DNA of 64,000 nt from an uncultured bacterium. GTDB taxonomy: Bacteria; Bacteroidota; Bacteroidia; Chitinophagales; Chitinophagaceae. Position 1 is the stretch's first letter; every line of letters starts with the position of its first letter. Shown in pieces: positions 1 to 9,858 of this stretch. Below the pieces are notes generated by a model. That model worked only from the letters and a program-made list of their open reading frames with translations, was not told where the DNA came from and ran no database searches. The translations under genes and the position numbers were made by a program. The stretch covers positions 54,914-118,913 of the forward strand of contig CAIKEH010000040.1 of assembly GCA_903826405.1 (NCBI GenBank), written 5' to 3'.

Positions 1-693
1 GGCTACCCGACAGAGATATCCGGCAGTGCCAGCACGGTTTACAGCGGCATCTTCAAGGAAGGCGTGTATACCGACAGCGGCCCCGTCTCCAGTTCATTGA
101 AATTCCGATTCAAACAACAGAACGGGAAGGACCTCGATCTGTATTGGATGGACGGTGGCATCTCCCCAGAGCGAGTGACGGAACTTGACCCTGACGTCAA
201 TGCCAACGACACGCTGGGTGACTTCCCCGGGGAGAACGACTTCGAAGGAGCCACTTTATTCGTAGGGACCAAAGGAAAGGTTTCTTGCGGGTGGGGAGGT
301 TCACATCCGCGCCTTCTTCCACTATCACTCAATAAGGATGTACATGTTCCCGCAAAATACCCGCGCGTGACAGGCGATATGGATGGCCATTGGTGGCAAT
401 GGGTGGACGCCTGTATAGCAGGTTATGGTAATATGGAAGTGGATTCACCTTTTGTGGGATATGCCGGGCCGCTCACCGAGACCGTTCTCCTGGGAAACCT
501 CCTGTTGCGAAGTTTCAATATCCGGGAAAAATACAAGCGAAAAGACCCGGTCTACGGGGAAATGGATGCCTATCGATTCAGTGGAAGATATGTTGCCCTC
601 AAATGGGACGGCGCCAATATGCGTGTGACCAATTTTGAACCAGCAAACCAATTCATCAAACGAGAATACCGCAAAGGTTGGGGAAGCGTTTGA
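1..693 (+). CDS. Gfo/Idh/MocA-family oxidoreductase, C-terminal part
   Basis: The window opens inside this frame, so only the last 230 residues are present and no start is visible. The visible part matches the C-terminal alpha/beta domain of Gfo/Idh/MocA oxidoreductases, with a WMDGGISPERVTEL stretch followed by a GATLFVGTKGKV segment typical of the secreted, sugar-acting subgroup of Bacteroidota. Family members use NAD(P) to oxidise or reduce sugars or sugar derivatives; the nucleotide-binding Rossmann half lies upstream and cannot be checked. The stop is one base from the stop of the convergent next gene. The substrate cannot be deduced. Confidence 0.85.
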   Translation, partial: GYPTEISGSASTVYSGIFKEGVYTDSGPVSSSLKFRFKQQNGKDLDLYWMDGGISPERVTELDPDVNANDTLGDFPGENDFEGATLFVGTKGKVSCGWGGSHPRLLPLSLNKDVHVPAKYPRVTGDMDGHWWQWVDACIAGYGNMEVDSPFVGYAGPLTETVLLGNLLLRSFNIREKYKRKDPVYGEMDAYRFSGRYVALKWDGANMRVTNFEPANQFIKREYRKGWGSV

Positions 694-694
694 G

Positions 695-3025
695 TCAAAA
701 ATCCACAATTCGGAATCCATTACCCCCCATTTCCCGCAGCACTTCGCCCAACTGGGCACAAAGTTCACGGGCATTCTCTTTGGAGAAAGGCATGGGAGGT
801 TTTATTTTGAGCACATTGTGAAACGGGCCATCCGTACTCAGTAGAAATCCCCGTTCCTTCATCTTCTCTACGATGATATCGATCTCCGGAATGGCAGGCT
901 CCAACGTGTTCCGGTCCTTCACCAACTCAGCACCCACGAAAAGGCCATGCCCCCGTACGTCACCGATGATGGGATATTCACCCATCAGTTCGCGCAAACC
1001 TTCCATCAGCACATTGCCCACTTCACGGGCATGGGACTGCATCTCCTCATCGCGGATCACATCCAACACCGCCAGGCCAGTCTCCATCGACACAGGATTC
1101 CCGCCATAGGTGTTGAAGTATTCCAAGCCGTTATGGAAAGCATCGGCTATCTCCTGGGTTACCACAACAGCAGCCAGCGGGTGCCCATTCCCGATAGGTT
1201 TTCCCATCACCACGATGTCGGGTTCCACACCCTGTAACTCAAAACCCCAGAACACATCACCAACCCTGCCGAATCCCACCTGCACTTCATCAGCGATGCA
1301 AACTCCGCCTGCGGCATGAACGGACCCATACACTGCGGTCAGGTATCCTTTGGGAAGTGGCATTTGACCACCTACCCCAAGAAGGCTTTCGCATATGAAG
1401 GCCGCCGGCGCTTTGCCATCTTTCCGCATGGATTCGATCACCCGATCCACATCAGCAGCATAACGTATCCCTGCATCACCATCATCGTAACGGTAAGCAC
1501 CTCGATAAGTATCAGGATTCATCAGCTTGTGAACCCAGGGCATCTGCCCAAAACCACCTTTACTATCGAATTTGTATGGACTGATCTCCATGGTTGATGT
1601 CGACGTGCCATGATAAGCATGGTCGAGCACGATCACCTCTTTCCTGCCTGTGAAATGCCGGCTCATACGGATGGCAAGATCATTGGCCTCGCTGCCGGAA
1701 TTCACGAAGTAGCAGACTTTCAGTCTCGATGGCAGCAGATCAGTCAGCCGCCCGGCATATTCAACGATCAAATCATTCAGGTACCTCGTATTGGTGTTCA
1801 GCGTGGCTATCTGCCTCTGCATCCTCTTCACCACGACCGGATGACAATGCCCGACATGCGATGGGTTGTTCACGCAATCGACGAACGTTCTACCAAGATC
1901 ATCATATAAATATTGCAATGCGCCTCGTTCTATCTTCAATTTATTCGCATAACTGATGCTCAGATTCCTACCGACATGAGCATGACGCCTTTGCAGCAGG
2001 TCCTCGTGACCCTCTTCTCCTATCGCCCCGGGAAAACCACAGGCCTTCAGGAAAGCATCCTGCGCTTTCAGCGGGTTGATACGGATCCATTTGTAGAGGA
2101 GCCCCCAGGCGGGCTTTTCGGTGATGAAATGATGTTCATTGTCACTATCCTCAGATGCGTTGTGTGCGGATTGTGTAACGCTGATGCATAAACGAGCAGA
2201 GATCAACCAGTAGAGCAACTTGAGTTCTCTCTCCTGCAGGGGCAAGTTGGCATGATAGCCCCTTACGACGCCAACCGCAGCCGAAAGCGGGTCAGCCTGA
2301 TCGAGCATCACATAAGTACAGGCCACCGCAACATTATTGATCAGTGCGGAATACACCATGTCCCCGAAATCGATCATTCCTGAAATTCGCCCTTCCCGGA
2401 CGAGTACGTTGTGGTCATTCGCATCGTTATGGATATAGGCATGACGGAGATCGGTCAGTACAGGTAGCACTTCCGTCTCGAACTGAAGCAGAAAATACCC
2501 AGCGATACGCCGACGTTCATGGTCACGGATGAACGGCACCTTTCTGACTGCATCCATGGCCGTGCTGATGTCCCAGGTGTAATGCCGATGCATGGCCGGA
2601 TGTGAGAAATCGCTCAGGGCAAGATCCGTTCTGCCGACCAACTGGCCCAGATCTTCAGCCAACGCCTCCGACTTCTCCGGATAGGAGACATAAAACTCTC
2701 CCTCTAAAAAAGTGAGCAATCTGAAATAATATTCATTCCCGTCTTTCCGAACATGCGTGATCTCCTCCCCATCATGGTTGAGTATGTACTTCTGGAAATA
2801 GTGGGAGACAGGGCTTGCAGCAAGATGGTTGACGATCCTGACTTGTGCATCCAGAAAATGGATGCCATGTCCCCATTCCGAGACTTTCAGGATGTATCTT
2901 TTCGACTGCGCATCAGTCAAAACGAAATTCAGTTCGTCATAACCGTTCAGCGCGGTGGCGGAAACGGTAATGCCATAGTGTTCCTTGACGATGCCTTCCA
3001 CTTCCAGTACTGAATAGTCGATCAT
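695..3025 (-). CDS. Fused APH-like small-molecule kinase and class III PLP aminotransferase/phospho-lyase
   Basis: This 776-residue protein joins two enzymes. Residues about 1-320 are an aminoglycoside-phosphotransferase-like kinase with the catalytic loop HNDANDHN (Asp201, Asn206) and the metal-binding DFG at 219-221. Residues about 345-776 are a fold-type I, class III PLP enzyme with NSGSEAND (about 442-449), the PLP-ring aspartate in CIADEVQVG (Asp579) and the Schiff-base lysine in [11 protein letters not shown] (Lys609). In animals the matching separate proteins are hydroxylysine kinase (AGPHD1) and the phospho-lyases AGXT2L1 and AGXT2L2, which eliminate phosphate from phosphoethanolamine or phosphohydroxylysine. 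I infer that the fusion phosphorylates an amino alcohol and then eliminates phosphate to give an aldehyde, but an ordinary transamination is not excluded. No signal peptide is present. Confidence 0.88.
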   Translation of the reverse strand: MIDYSVLEVEGIVKEHYGITVSATALNGYDELNFVLTDAQSKRYILKVSEWGHGIHFLDAQVRIVNHLAASPVSHYFQKYILNHDGEEITHVRKDGNEYYFRLLTFLEGEFYVSYPEKSEALAEDLGQLVGRTDLALSDFSHPAMHRHYTWDISTAMDAVRKVPFIRDHERRRIAGYFLLQFETEVLPVLTDLRHAYIHNDANDHNVLVREGRISGMIDFGDMVYSALINNVAVACTYVMLDQADPLSAAVGVVRGYHANLPLQERELKLLYWLISARLCISVTQSAHNASEDSDNEHHFITEKPAWGLLYKWIRINPLKAQDAFLKACGFPGAIGEEGHEDLLQRRHAHVGRNLSISYANKLKIERGALQYLYDDLGRTFVDCVNNPSHVGHCHPVVVKRMQRQIATLNTNTRYLNDLIVEYAGRLTDLLPSRLKVCYFVNSGSEANDLAIRMSRHFTGRKEVIVLDHAYHGTSTSTMEISPYKFDSKGGFGQMPWVHKLMNPDTYRGAYRYDDGDAGIRYAADVDRVIESMRKDGKAPAAFICESLLGVGGQMPLPKGYLTAVYGSVHAAGGVCIADEVQVGFGRVGDVFWGFELQGVEPDIVVMGKPIGNGHPLAAVVVTQEIADAFHNGLEYFNTYGGNPVSMETGLAVLDVIRDEEMQSHAREVGNVLMEGLRELMGEYPIIGDVRGHGLFVGAELVKDRNTLEPAIPEIDIIVEKMKERGFLLSTDGPFHNVLKIKPPMPFSKENARELCAQLGEVLREMGGNGFRIVDF

Positions 3026-3056
3026 GAATGGTCAGATATGTACGGGAAGTTACGGT

Positions 3057-5180
3057 TCACTTTTCAGTTTCTTTCCACACAAGTGCATCTCCCGGACGCA
3101 GCGGGTTTTTCCCGATGAGGACCCTGTCTGAATCACCAACGGGCATTCGATATTCCTGGCTACCGTAATTGACCCCTACATGGAATCCATCCCTCCACTC
3201 GTGGTAAAGACCTTCAGGAAGGTCTTCAATGGTAACTCCGGCGTTTTCATACAGGCTGCGTATGATCATCCTTTCCAAAGAACCATCTGTACTTTCCACG
3301 CCTATATACGTTACGGTTCCCTTGCCCAACGCATGTGATACGGCTGCAGAACCGCCGGAATAGAACTGGTCGGCGTAAGTGGCCAAAATTGTAGTGCCCG
3401 GATCGGCCTGAAGTACTTCAGACCAGCTGTTCCAGTTGAAAGTTTTGCCTCCGGAAAGTACTGCCCCTTTTATTCCATCAGGAAGCATGTCGCTGAAAAT
3501 GACCTTCGCGCCGATCAGGGATGATATGGGTGCTGAAGGAGGACCAGAAAAAAAATGCCCGTCACGGTCCTTGGCACCGCTCCGGCAAGTGAGCAGCAGA
3601 TGCCCGCCACGGAGTACATAATCATGCCATTTACTGACCAACTGAGAATCGACCAGAGAATAGCTGGGCGCTACCAGGAAAGGATAGGAAGAAAAATCAT
3701 CTTTCTCGGTGATGAAATCGACTGGTGCCGCAGTGGATTTCACGGCAGCATGTACCTTGTTCCGGTACGACCAGGTGTCCCAGGAACTATTCTGCTTCTG
3801 GATCTCAAGGTCCCAAAGGTTTTCGTGATTCCATAAGAATGCCGTCCGGCGGGAAGCCATTGCATCGGGCATGATAGCCCTGGCTTCATAGTTCTGACGG
3901 AGAAATTCCATTTCCCCAATCGCATCTTTGAATTCCTGACCACCGCGACTGAGTGTGAACCCGTCGGTACCCACGATACCTTCATGATACATCTCGCTAC
4001 TGCCGATCGGATGCCGATATTGATAAGTACAAACGAAAGAGCAACCTCCCCCAAAAGCATGCATCAGCCACATGTGCACTGCTCCCGGAGCAGGCTGTGG
4101 ATTCACCGATGCCCAATTTACCTGGCCCGGCTGCATTTCCATGACCCCTGTCACTCCTCTGATGGGGCGGTAAAAATCATTCGCTTCAGAGATCTTATAA
4201 GGGGATCCAAGCCGGAAACCGTGAGGGCCGGGGTATGCCGTTCCGTTGACCGGATACATGGTGTAGGTTGGGAAATCCAAGGCGGTCGACCGCCGGGGAT
4301 CCGTATCCATCGTCACATTTGTGTAATTGGTGGTCACCCATTGGGACGAATCGATGCGATCATGAAGGATCTTCGCCTGCCTATCGATATAATCCGCCTG
4401 CATGTCTGCCGTGAAGCGTTTGAAATCAAGTACCGTATGCGGACTGAGTTTATCCTCCACATATACATGAGTATTCGGTATGACCACTTGTCCGAAATCA
4501 TCATATCGTGTACTCCAGAATGAACCGAACCATGCTTTGTTGAGTGCTTCCACGGTTCCATATTTTCGTCTGAGCCAATCCTGATAAGCTTTTCTGGCGG
4601 AGGGACTGTAATCCGGTATGGCCAGTGGTTCATTGTCCACCTGCCAACCCATGACCCGCTTGTCGTGACCATATCGTTTCGCAAGCTCCATAACCATGCG
4701 GTCAGTGTAACGGATCAAGATCTTATTCGTGAGTGAGCCATTGGCCCGATTGCCATGTTCCCTGCGACGGCCATTCTCATCCACGAGATAGATCTCAGGA
4801 TACTTGGTGCCCATCCATGCCGGAGGTGCGGCAGTTGGCGTGCAGAGGATCACTTTCAACCCATTCCTTCCGGCAAGGTCCAGGGCATCATCCAGCCATT
4901 TGAAGTCGAATTTCCCATCCGCAGGTTCAAGAAAAGTCCATGCGAACTCCGCAAAATGGGTGAATGTGAAGCCAAGATCATGGATGTTTCTCAGATCTTC
5001 ATCCCAATCCTTCCTGGGCCATTGCTCCGGATAATAATAGGCACCTATAGCCATAAGGTCTTTTTGGGGAAAGAACTTGTGCGGATCTGCAGAAGATGAT
5101 GAACGAAGCTGACCAAGTACGAACGTGCCTGGAAGGGATGTTGCCATTATGATCAGCAAGAAGAGTGGTATTCTGCTCAT
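3057..5180 (-). CDS. GH42 beta-galactosidase, exported
   Basis: This 707-residue protein starts with a signal peptide (hydrophobic residues 4-22, cleavage near VLGQ). The GH42 barrel begins with GAYYYPEQWPRKDWDEDL. The acid/base glutamate lies in MGWQVDNEPLA and the probable nucleophile in GVTGVMEMQPG. A beta-galactosidase trimerisation domain and a small C-terminal beta domain follow, as in the family. GH42 enzymes release terminal beta-galactosyl residues, often from galactan or galacto-oligosaccharides rather than lactose. Export to the periplasm or outer surface is inferred from the signal peptide. It lies 31 bases upstream of the kinase-aminotransferase fusion on the same strand and could share its transcript, although no functional link is obvious. 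Confidence 0.92.
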   Translation of the reverse strand: MSRIPLFLLIIMATSLPGTFVLGQLRSSSSADPHKFFPQKDLMAIGAYYYPEQWPRKDWDEDLRNIHDLGFTFTHFAEFAWTFLEPADGKFDFKWLDDALDLAGRNGLKVILCTPTAAPPAWMGTKYPEIYLVDENGRRREHGNRANGSLTNKILIRYTDRMVMELAKRYGHDKRVMGWQVDNEPLAIPDYSPSARKAYQDWLRRKYGTVEALNKAWFGSFWSTRYDDFGQVVIPNTHVYVEDKLSPHTVLDFKRFTADMQADYIDRQAKILHDRIDSSQWVTTNYTNVTMDTDPRRSTALDFPTYTMYPVNGTAYPGPHGFRLGSPYKISEANDFYRPIRGVTGVMEMQPGQVNWASVNPQPAPGAVHMWLMHAFGGGCSFVCTYQYRHPIGSSEMYHEGIVGTDGFTLSRGGQEFKDAIGEMEFLRQNYEARAIMPDAMASRRTAFLWNHENLWDLEIQKQNSSWDTWSYRNKVHAAVKSTAAPVDFITEKDDFSSYPFLVAPSYSLVDSQLVSKWHDYVLRGGHLLLTCRSGAKDRDGHFFSGPPSAPISSLIGAKVIFSDMLPDGIKGAVLSGGKTFNWNSWSEVLQADPGTTILATYADQFYSGGSAAVSHALGKGTVTYIGVESTDGSLERMIIRSLYENAGVTIEDLPEGLYHEWRDGFHVGVNYGSQEYRMPVGDSDRVLIGKNPLRPGDALVWKETEK

Positions 5181-5344
5181 GGTATCATGATATTAAAGCA
5201 TTCGCTGCATCCATAACTTGGTAAATGGGATCCAGGGTCGTTCATCCAAATATACCAAACCTGCTTGGGGATGTGTTTAAACTCAAGGGGAGCTTTGGTG
5301 AGGAAAAAATGGACGGACGCAAGTCATTGATTACATTTACCCAT

Positions 5345-6019
5345 ATGAAAGTCATCATCACCGGAGTGACCGGAATGGTCGGTGAAGGGGTCATGCATGA
5401 ATGCATGATCAGTCCATTGGTGGATAAAATACTCGTCATCGGGAGAAGATCATCTGGCATTCAACATCCCAAAGTGGAAGAGATCATCCTTCCAGTATTC
5501 GATGATCCGGGCATTGCCCTGGAGCAGGTGACAGGCTTTGATGCTTGTTTCTTCTGCCTGGGCGTTTCCTCGGTGGGCATGAGCAGAACCGACTACGAAA
5601 AAATGACCCACAACCTGACCTTGAGTTTCGCGAGATCAATCCTTCCCAACAACCCAGGACTTTGTTTCTGTTATATCTCCGGTGCAGGTACGGACAGCTC
5701 GGAAAAAGGCAGGCTGCATTGGGCAAGGGTGAAGGGCAAAACGGAGAACGAGATCTTCAAAATTGGATTCAAGAGCGCATATGCCTTTCGACCTGGTTAC
5801 ATGCACCCCACTCCAGGCCTGAAGAACACCAATAAATATTACAAATACATCACCTGGATGTACCCGATCGCAAAATCCTTATTCCCGAAACAATTCATGA
5901 CCCTAGCAGATATGGGCAGGTCAATGATCGGGGTGGCAAAGGATGGTTACGAAAAACGAGTATTGGAAGCGCCCGATATCTTAGAATCCGGAAAAGACTT
6001 GTCGATATATAAAAAATGA
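5345..6019 (+). CDS. Atypical SDR / NAD(P)-binding epimerase-like protein
   Basis: The frame is open from 5225, but the Rossmann strand begins directly at ATG 5345 (MKVIITGVTGMVGEGV), so that start is preferred, giving 224 residues. The glycine-rich GVTGMVGEG at residues 7-15 is a dinucleotide-binding motif. Later segments (FDACFFCLGVSSVG, YISGAGTDSS, FRPGYMHPT) match the short NAD(P)-binding proteins annotated as NAD-dependent epimerase/dehydratase. The active-site tyrosine of classical SDRs is not in its usual YxxxK form, so the enzyme may be a non-classical reductase or a redox-sensing binding protein. The substrate is unknown. It is followed 31 bases later by a carboxylesterase gene on the same strand. 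Confidence 0.8.
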   Translation: MKVIITGVTGMVGEGVMHECMISPLVDKILVIGRRSSGIQHPKVEEIILPVFDDPGIALEQVTGFDACFFCLGVSSVGMSRTDYEKMTHNLTLSFARSILPNNPGLCFCYISGAGTDSSEKGRLHWARVKGKTENEIFKIGFKSAYAFRPGYMHPTPGLKNTNKYYKYITWMYPIAKSLFPKQFMTLADMGRSMIGVAKDGYEKRVLEAPDILESGKDLSIYKK

Positions 6020-6050
6020 TCCCTATCTGCAACAATGTAAATCCATAACC

Positions 6051-7598
6051 ATGCGTCCGCTGCTCATACTTTTAAGCCTTCTGCTGAACTCGATCGTGAA
6101 CGGCCAAGCGCCCATCGTCAGTACGGACAAAGGAAAGGTTCAGGGTTATGTCGCAGGTGGCATAAAAGTATTCAAGGGAATACCTTTTGCCAAACCTCCT
6201 GTAGGTGACCTGCGCTGGAGGGCCCCGCAGCCCATGGATGCATGGAAGAGCGTGAGACCATGCACAACGTTCGCAGCAAGCCCCGTGCAGGCCTCTCCCA
6301 CCCCCTTCATGTACTGGTCCGAGGAGTATCTGATACCCAAGGAACCGATTGGCGAAGATTGTCTATACCTGAATGTGTGGACCGCATCACTGAACCGTTC
6401 AGCAAAAAAAGCCGTTCTGGTATATATCTACGGAGGGGGCTTTCAGAGTGGGGGTGCGGGTTGTCCCATTTATGATGGAACGAACATGGCGAAGAAGGAC
6501 ATCATATTCGTTTCCATCAACTACCGTGTGGGCACTTTTGGGTTTCTCGTGCACCCGGAATTGTCAAAAGAAGCACCCTACCACGCTTCGGGAAACTATG
6601 CTTTGCTGGACATGATCGCCGCCCTGCAATGGGTGAAGCGGAATATCGCTTCATTTGGTGGCGATCCGGAAAGGGTAACGATAGCAGGCCAATCTGCTGG
6701 GGCCTTTGCGGTGAATTTCCTTTGCGCTTCCCCGTTGGCAAAAGGACTTTTCCAGCGTGCCATCGCTGAAAGTGGAGCCAGTATATTGCCAAGTATGCTT
6801 CGCCCAAAGGTCACATTGACCGAAGCGGAGAACATGGGTGTCAAGCTGGCCTCATCTCTTGGAGCGAACTCTTTGAAAGATCTACGTTCCCTCCCAGCTG
6901 AGATGATCCTGAAGTCAAAATCACCGATGGCCTTCCCGGTGGAGGATGGATATGTATTGCCAAACTCTGTACATGACATCTATATGGCGAGCCAACAGAA
7001 CGATGTGCCGCTGATCATGGGGTGGAACGGAGAAGATAGGATAATGGGCAAGCCTTTATCAGCCGACGCCTATCAGGAGCAGATCAGGAAACGATTCGGT
7101 GATCAGGCCGGTGCCGCGTTGACTGTTTACCCAGGGAGCAACGATCAGGAGGCAGCAAGATCGCAGAGCGACATGAATCGGGATGAAACTTTTGGCGTAC
7201 AAGTATACAGCTGGGCCAGGATACAGACAGCAAGTGGGAAAGCTGGTGTTTACGTATACAACTTTAACCGAAAGGTGCCGGCCTATACGGAGGAAACTGC
7301 TTTCGGTGCATTCCATACAGGCGAGGTCCCTTATGCGTATGATAATCTGTATAAGGTCAATCGACCTTATGAGGAAACGGACAGGACACTATCATCCAGC
7401 ATGTCCAGTTATTGGGTCCATTTCACTAAAACAGGAAACCCAAACGGAGCCGGACTGCCCACATGGCCTGCTTTCGATAATCAACAACAACTGGTTCTTA
7501 TTCTGGATTCCAAAGTAGAAGCGGTCACCTTGCCCACAAAAAACAAATTGAATTTCCTGGAAGGATATTATAAGAGCTTGAGTAAATCAGAAAAATAG
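6051..7598 (+). CDS. Type-B carboxylesterase, exported
   Basis: This 515-residue alpha/beta hydrolase has a signal peptide at residues 1-19 ending in VNGQ. The family hallmarks are visible in order: FKGIPFAKPPVGDLRW, the EDCLYLNVW block, the oxyanion-hole GGGF after LVYIYGGGFQSG, and the nucleophile elbow TIAGQSAGA with its serine. The charge-relay acid and histidine (AFHTGEVPYAY) follow in the C-terminal half. Family members hydrolyse carboxylic esters of small molecules; some remove acyl groups from plant polysaccharides. Export and the nearby glycoside hydrolases fit the second role, but this is inference. Confidence 0.9.
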   Translation: MRPLLILLSLLLNSIVNGQAPIVSTDKGKVQGYVAGGIKVFKGIPFAKPPVGDLRWRAPQPMDAWKSVRPCTTFAASPVQASPTPFMYWSEEYLIPKEPIGEDCLYLNVWTASLNRSAKKAVLVYIYGGGFQSGGAGCPIYDGTNMAKKDIIFVSINYRVGTFGFLVHPELSKEAPYHASGNYALLDMIAALQWVKRNIASFGGDPERVTIAGQSAGAFAVNFLCASPLAKGLFQRAIAESGASILPSMLRPKVTLTEAENMGVKLASSLGANSLKDLRSLPAEMILKSKSPMAFPVEDGYVLPNSVHDIYMASQQNDVPLIMGWNGEDRIMGKPLSADAYQEQIRKRFGDQAGAALTVYPGSNDQEAARSQSDMNRDETFGVQVYSWARIQTASGKAGVYVYNFNRKVPAYTEETAFGAFHTGEVPYAYDNLYKVNRPYEETDRTLSSSMSSYWVHFTKTGNPNGAGLPTWPAFDNQQQLVLILDSKVEAVTLPTKNKLNFLEGYYKSLSKSEK

Positions 7599-7690
7599 AA
7601 ACCGCTTCCCTGCGTATATCGGATGGAATTCACCGGAACAGACAAAGACAGCTTGTTCTGATCATCTCGCTGAAGCATCGGGCGGACAGA

Positions 7691-8449
7691 TCAATCTTTC
7701 TCCTCATCATCCTCTTTTTCTTTTTCCAATTCTTCGCGAATGAGTTCGAGAGTATGATCGATCAACCGATCGTTACCAATGGTTTGATGACCGGGAACGA
7801 TGTATGCAGCTTTTCCAAAGCGTTCTCTCACATTATGGATGGATCTCGCCCATGCTCTAATGTCAGCATCGGCAGTATTGCCCAGATCCTTCGCCTCTTC
7901 GCTTTTGATCAGGCAACCACCATAAAGTATCTTTTGTTTAGCGAACCAGATAACAATATTGTCCGGCGTATGGCCTACCCCGGGGTAATAAAGTTGAAAT
8001 GCATATTGGCCAACGCGGAACAAGGTATCCTTGGTGATCATGAATTCAGCCCTTTTCTCGCCGTGTTGCTGAGCCAACAGATCGGTCCGTAAGGTAGCAT
8101 AGGTGGCAATCCCCTTTCTTCTGTAGAACTCAAGTCCTCCGCTTCGATCATCATGCCAATGAGTGGCGATGCAGACAATCACCTTTTTCCCGTGGCGTGC
8201 CTGAATGCTGTCCAATAAGGGCTGAAATTGTGTACTGTCCCATGGAGTATCGACCATGATCACCCCTTTTGAAGTGACCACATACATCCCATTTGATGGG
8301 AAAAAGCTCCCCTTGAAGGACTGCCAGGTGGTGAAAACATGAAAGTCCGCCGTCAACTTATGGATGCTCAAAGATATCTTTTGCGCATGCGTTTGTTGGA
8401 TGAAAAAGATCCCCAGGGAAACAAGGAAATATATACGGGAGAAATTCAT
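7691..8449 (-). CDS. Subclass B1 metallo-beta-lactamase
   Basis: This 252-residue protein carries a signal peptide (residues 1-22, THAQ) for export to the periplasm. It has a complete set of B1 zinc ligands. Site 1 is His97, His99 and His160 (ATHWHDDRSGG; GVGHTPDN). Site 2 is Asp101, Cys179 and His221 (GGCLIKS; VPGHQ). The B1-specific lysine three residues after the cysteine (Lys182) is also present. The segment ILYGGCLIKSEEAKDLG closely resembles the chromosomal BlaB/IND type of flavobacteria. Enzymes of this class hydrolyse penicillins, cephalosporins and carbapenems. The C-terminus is a highly acidic tail (EKEKEDDEEKD). No mobile element flanks it, so it looks resident. Activity has not been tested. 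Confidence 0.9.
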   Translation of the reverse strand: MNFSRIYFLVSLGIFFIQQTHAQKISLSIHKLTADFHVFTTWQSFKGSFFPSNGMYVVTSKGVIMVDTPWDSTQFQPLLDSIQARHGKKVIVCIATHWHDDRSGGLEFYRRKGIATYATLRTDLLAQQHGEKRAEFMITKDTLFRVGQYAFQLYYPGVGHTPDNIVIWFAKQKILYGGCLIKSEEAKDLGNTADADIRAWARSIHNVRERFGKAAYIVPGHQTIGNDRLIDHTLELIREELEKEKEDDEEKD

Positions 8450-8562
8450 GGCTTGGGTTGTAGGTTAAAACTAAAGATACCCGCCGAAATGACCATGATG
8501 AATGTAATCCCTTGGAGACAGATATGCTGCAATCCATTAGCTTTATCCCAAATATCAAGACC

Positions 8563-9756
8563 ATGCGCCAGTTCATCCTGTTCCTAACCCTTTCCTTTTC
8601 CCTCAACATGAAGGCACAGGAGATTTTCCGCGTTCCCGACGGGGCTAGTTCATCCATCAGCAGTTTCGAAAACCCCGATGGTAAAAAAGGTGCTGGTGGC
8701 CAGACAAACAAGACGGCAAAAGGAAATGCATTCGAAAGATTGAAAGCGGGTGAATCCAAAACATTATTGAATATCAGCGGTACCGGTATCATACAACGCA
8801 TGTGGTTCACCGTCAGGGATCGCGATCCCAAGACCTTACGCAGCATGCGGTTCCGCATTTTCTGGGATGGAGATGTAAAACCGGCAGTAGACGTGCCTTT
8901 TGGTGATTTCTTCCTGGCCAATCTGGGACGCACCGTAACCTTCCAATCTGCACTATTCTCGAGTCCGGAAGGCCGGTCTTACAATTGTATCATCCCGATG
9001 CCCTTTCGAAAAGGCGCTAAAGTGGTGATCACGAACGAAGGTGATAGCCTACAAGGGTTGTTGTTTTATGATATCGACTATGTGCTGTTGCCTTCATTAC
9101 CTGCAGACGCCCAGTATTTCCACGCCTATTGGACACGACAACGCAGCAACCTGCTCAAACAGGATTTCGAAGTGCTGCCTAAAGTGAAAGGAAAAGGCCG
9201 CTTCCTGGGCATGAGTGTCGGGGTGAACGTGGACAAGGCCTATGAAAATACCTGGTGGGGCGAAGGTGAAGTCAAGATGTACCTAGATGGAGATTCAAAA
9301 TATCCGACCATCAACGGCACCGGAACGGAAGACTATGTCGGTACGGGATGGGGATTATCCGCCTATTCGAATTGGTATCAGGGATGTCATTTAGCTGATA
9401 AAGAAACCAAACAATATGATTTTTACCGCTGGCATTTGCCCGATGCCATTTACTTCATGAAGGATATCCGCGTCGTGCTGCAAGAGATCGGCGGGGGGGA
9501 TTTTCAGGAAGTACGTGAACTGTATCAAAAGGGGATACCACTGGACCCCATCTCAGTTGATGGACGGGATGGCTTCGCCAGATTGTATGAATTGCCTGTT
9601 ACCCCTAAGATCACAGATGCGGATTTCCCAAAAGGTTGGGTGAACTTCTATCGTGTGGATGACTATACTTCCGTCAGTTACTTCTACCTGAACAGAACCT
9701 CCAGCGAACTGCCGGTCCTTCCACCAGTAAAAGATAGAATACTTTCCTTACGTTGA
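8563..9756 (+). CDS. GH172 (DUF2961) glycoside hydrolase-like protein, exported
   Basis: The frame is open from 8512, but ATG 8563 gives a clean signal peptide (MRQFILFLTLSFSLNMKAQ) and is preferred, giving 397 residues. The body matches DUF2961: FENPDGKKGAGGQTN near the N-terminus, the core FRIFWDGDVKPAVDVPFGDFF, and the conserved GTGTEDYVGTGWG near residue 265. DUF2961 proteins form family GH172, whose characterised members act on alpha-fructofuranosides, difructose anhydrides or arabinofuranosides. Putative catalytic acids sit in the TEDY and FGDFF motifs. The actual substrate here is unknown. It is divergent from the metallo-beta-lactamase gene. Confidence 0.88.
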   Translation: MRQFILFLTLSFSLNMKAQEIFRVPDGASSSISSFENPDGKKGAGGQTNKTAKGNAFERLKAGESKTLLNISGTGIIQRMWFTVRDRDPKTLRSMRFRIFWDGDVKPAVDVPFGDFFLANLGRTVTFQSALFSSPEGRSYNCIIPMPFRKGAKVVITNEGDSLQGLLFYDIDYVLLPSLPADAQYFHAYWTRQRSNLLKQDFEVLPKVKGKGRFLGMSVGVNVDKAYENTWWGEGEVKMYLDGDSKYPTINGTGTEDYVGTGWGLSAYSNWYQGCHLADKETKQYDFYRWHLPDAIYFMKDIRVVLQEIGGGDFQEVRELYQKGIPLDPISVDGRDGFARLYELPVTPKITDADFPKGWVNFYRVDDYTSVSYFYLNRTSSELPVLPPVKDRILSLR

Positions 9757-9858
9757 TTCTATAACTATTATGAACTGCATCGATTTGAGGAAAATATTCG
9801 CGGGTAACCCTATGAACTCTTTTTATTTCAACGTAAATTAATAATCAAAACCGGACAT

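Noticed and set aside
3984..4523. 179-codon open frame on the plus strand inside the GH42 gene
   Set aside because: It lies antisense to a clear glycoside hydrolase, has no domain and no promoter; it is a shadow of the coding sequence.
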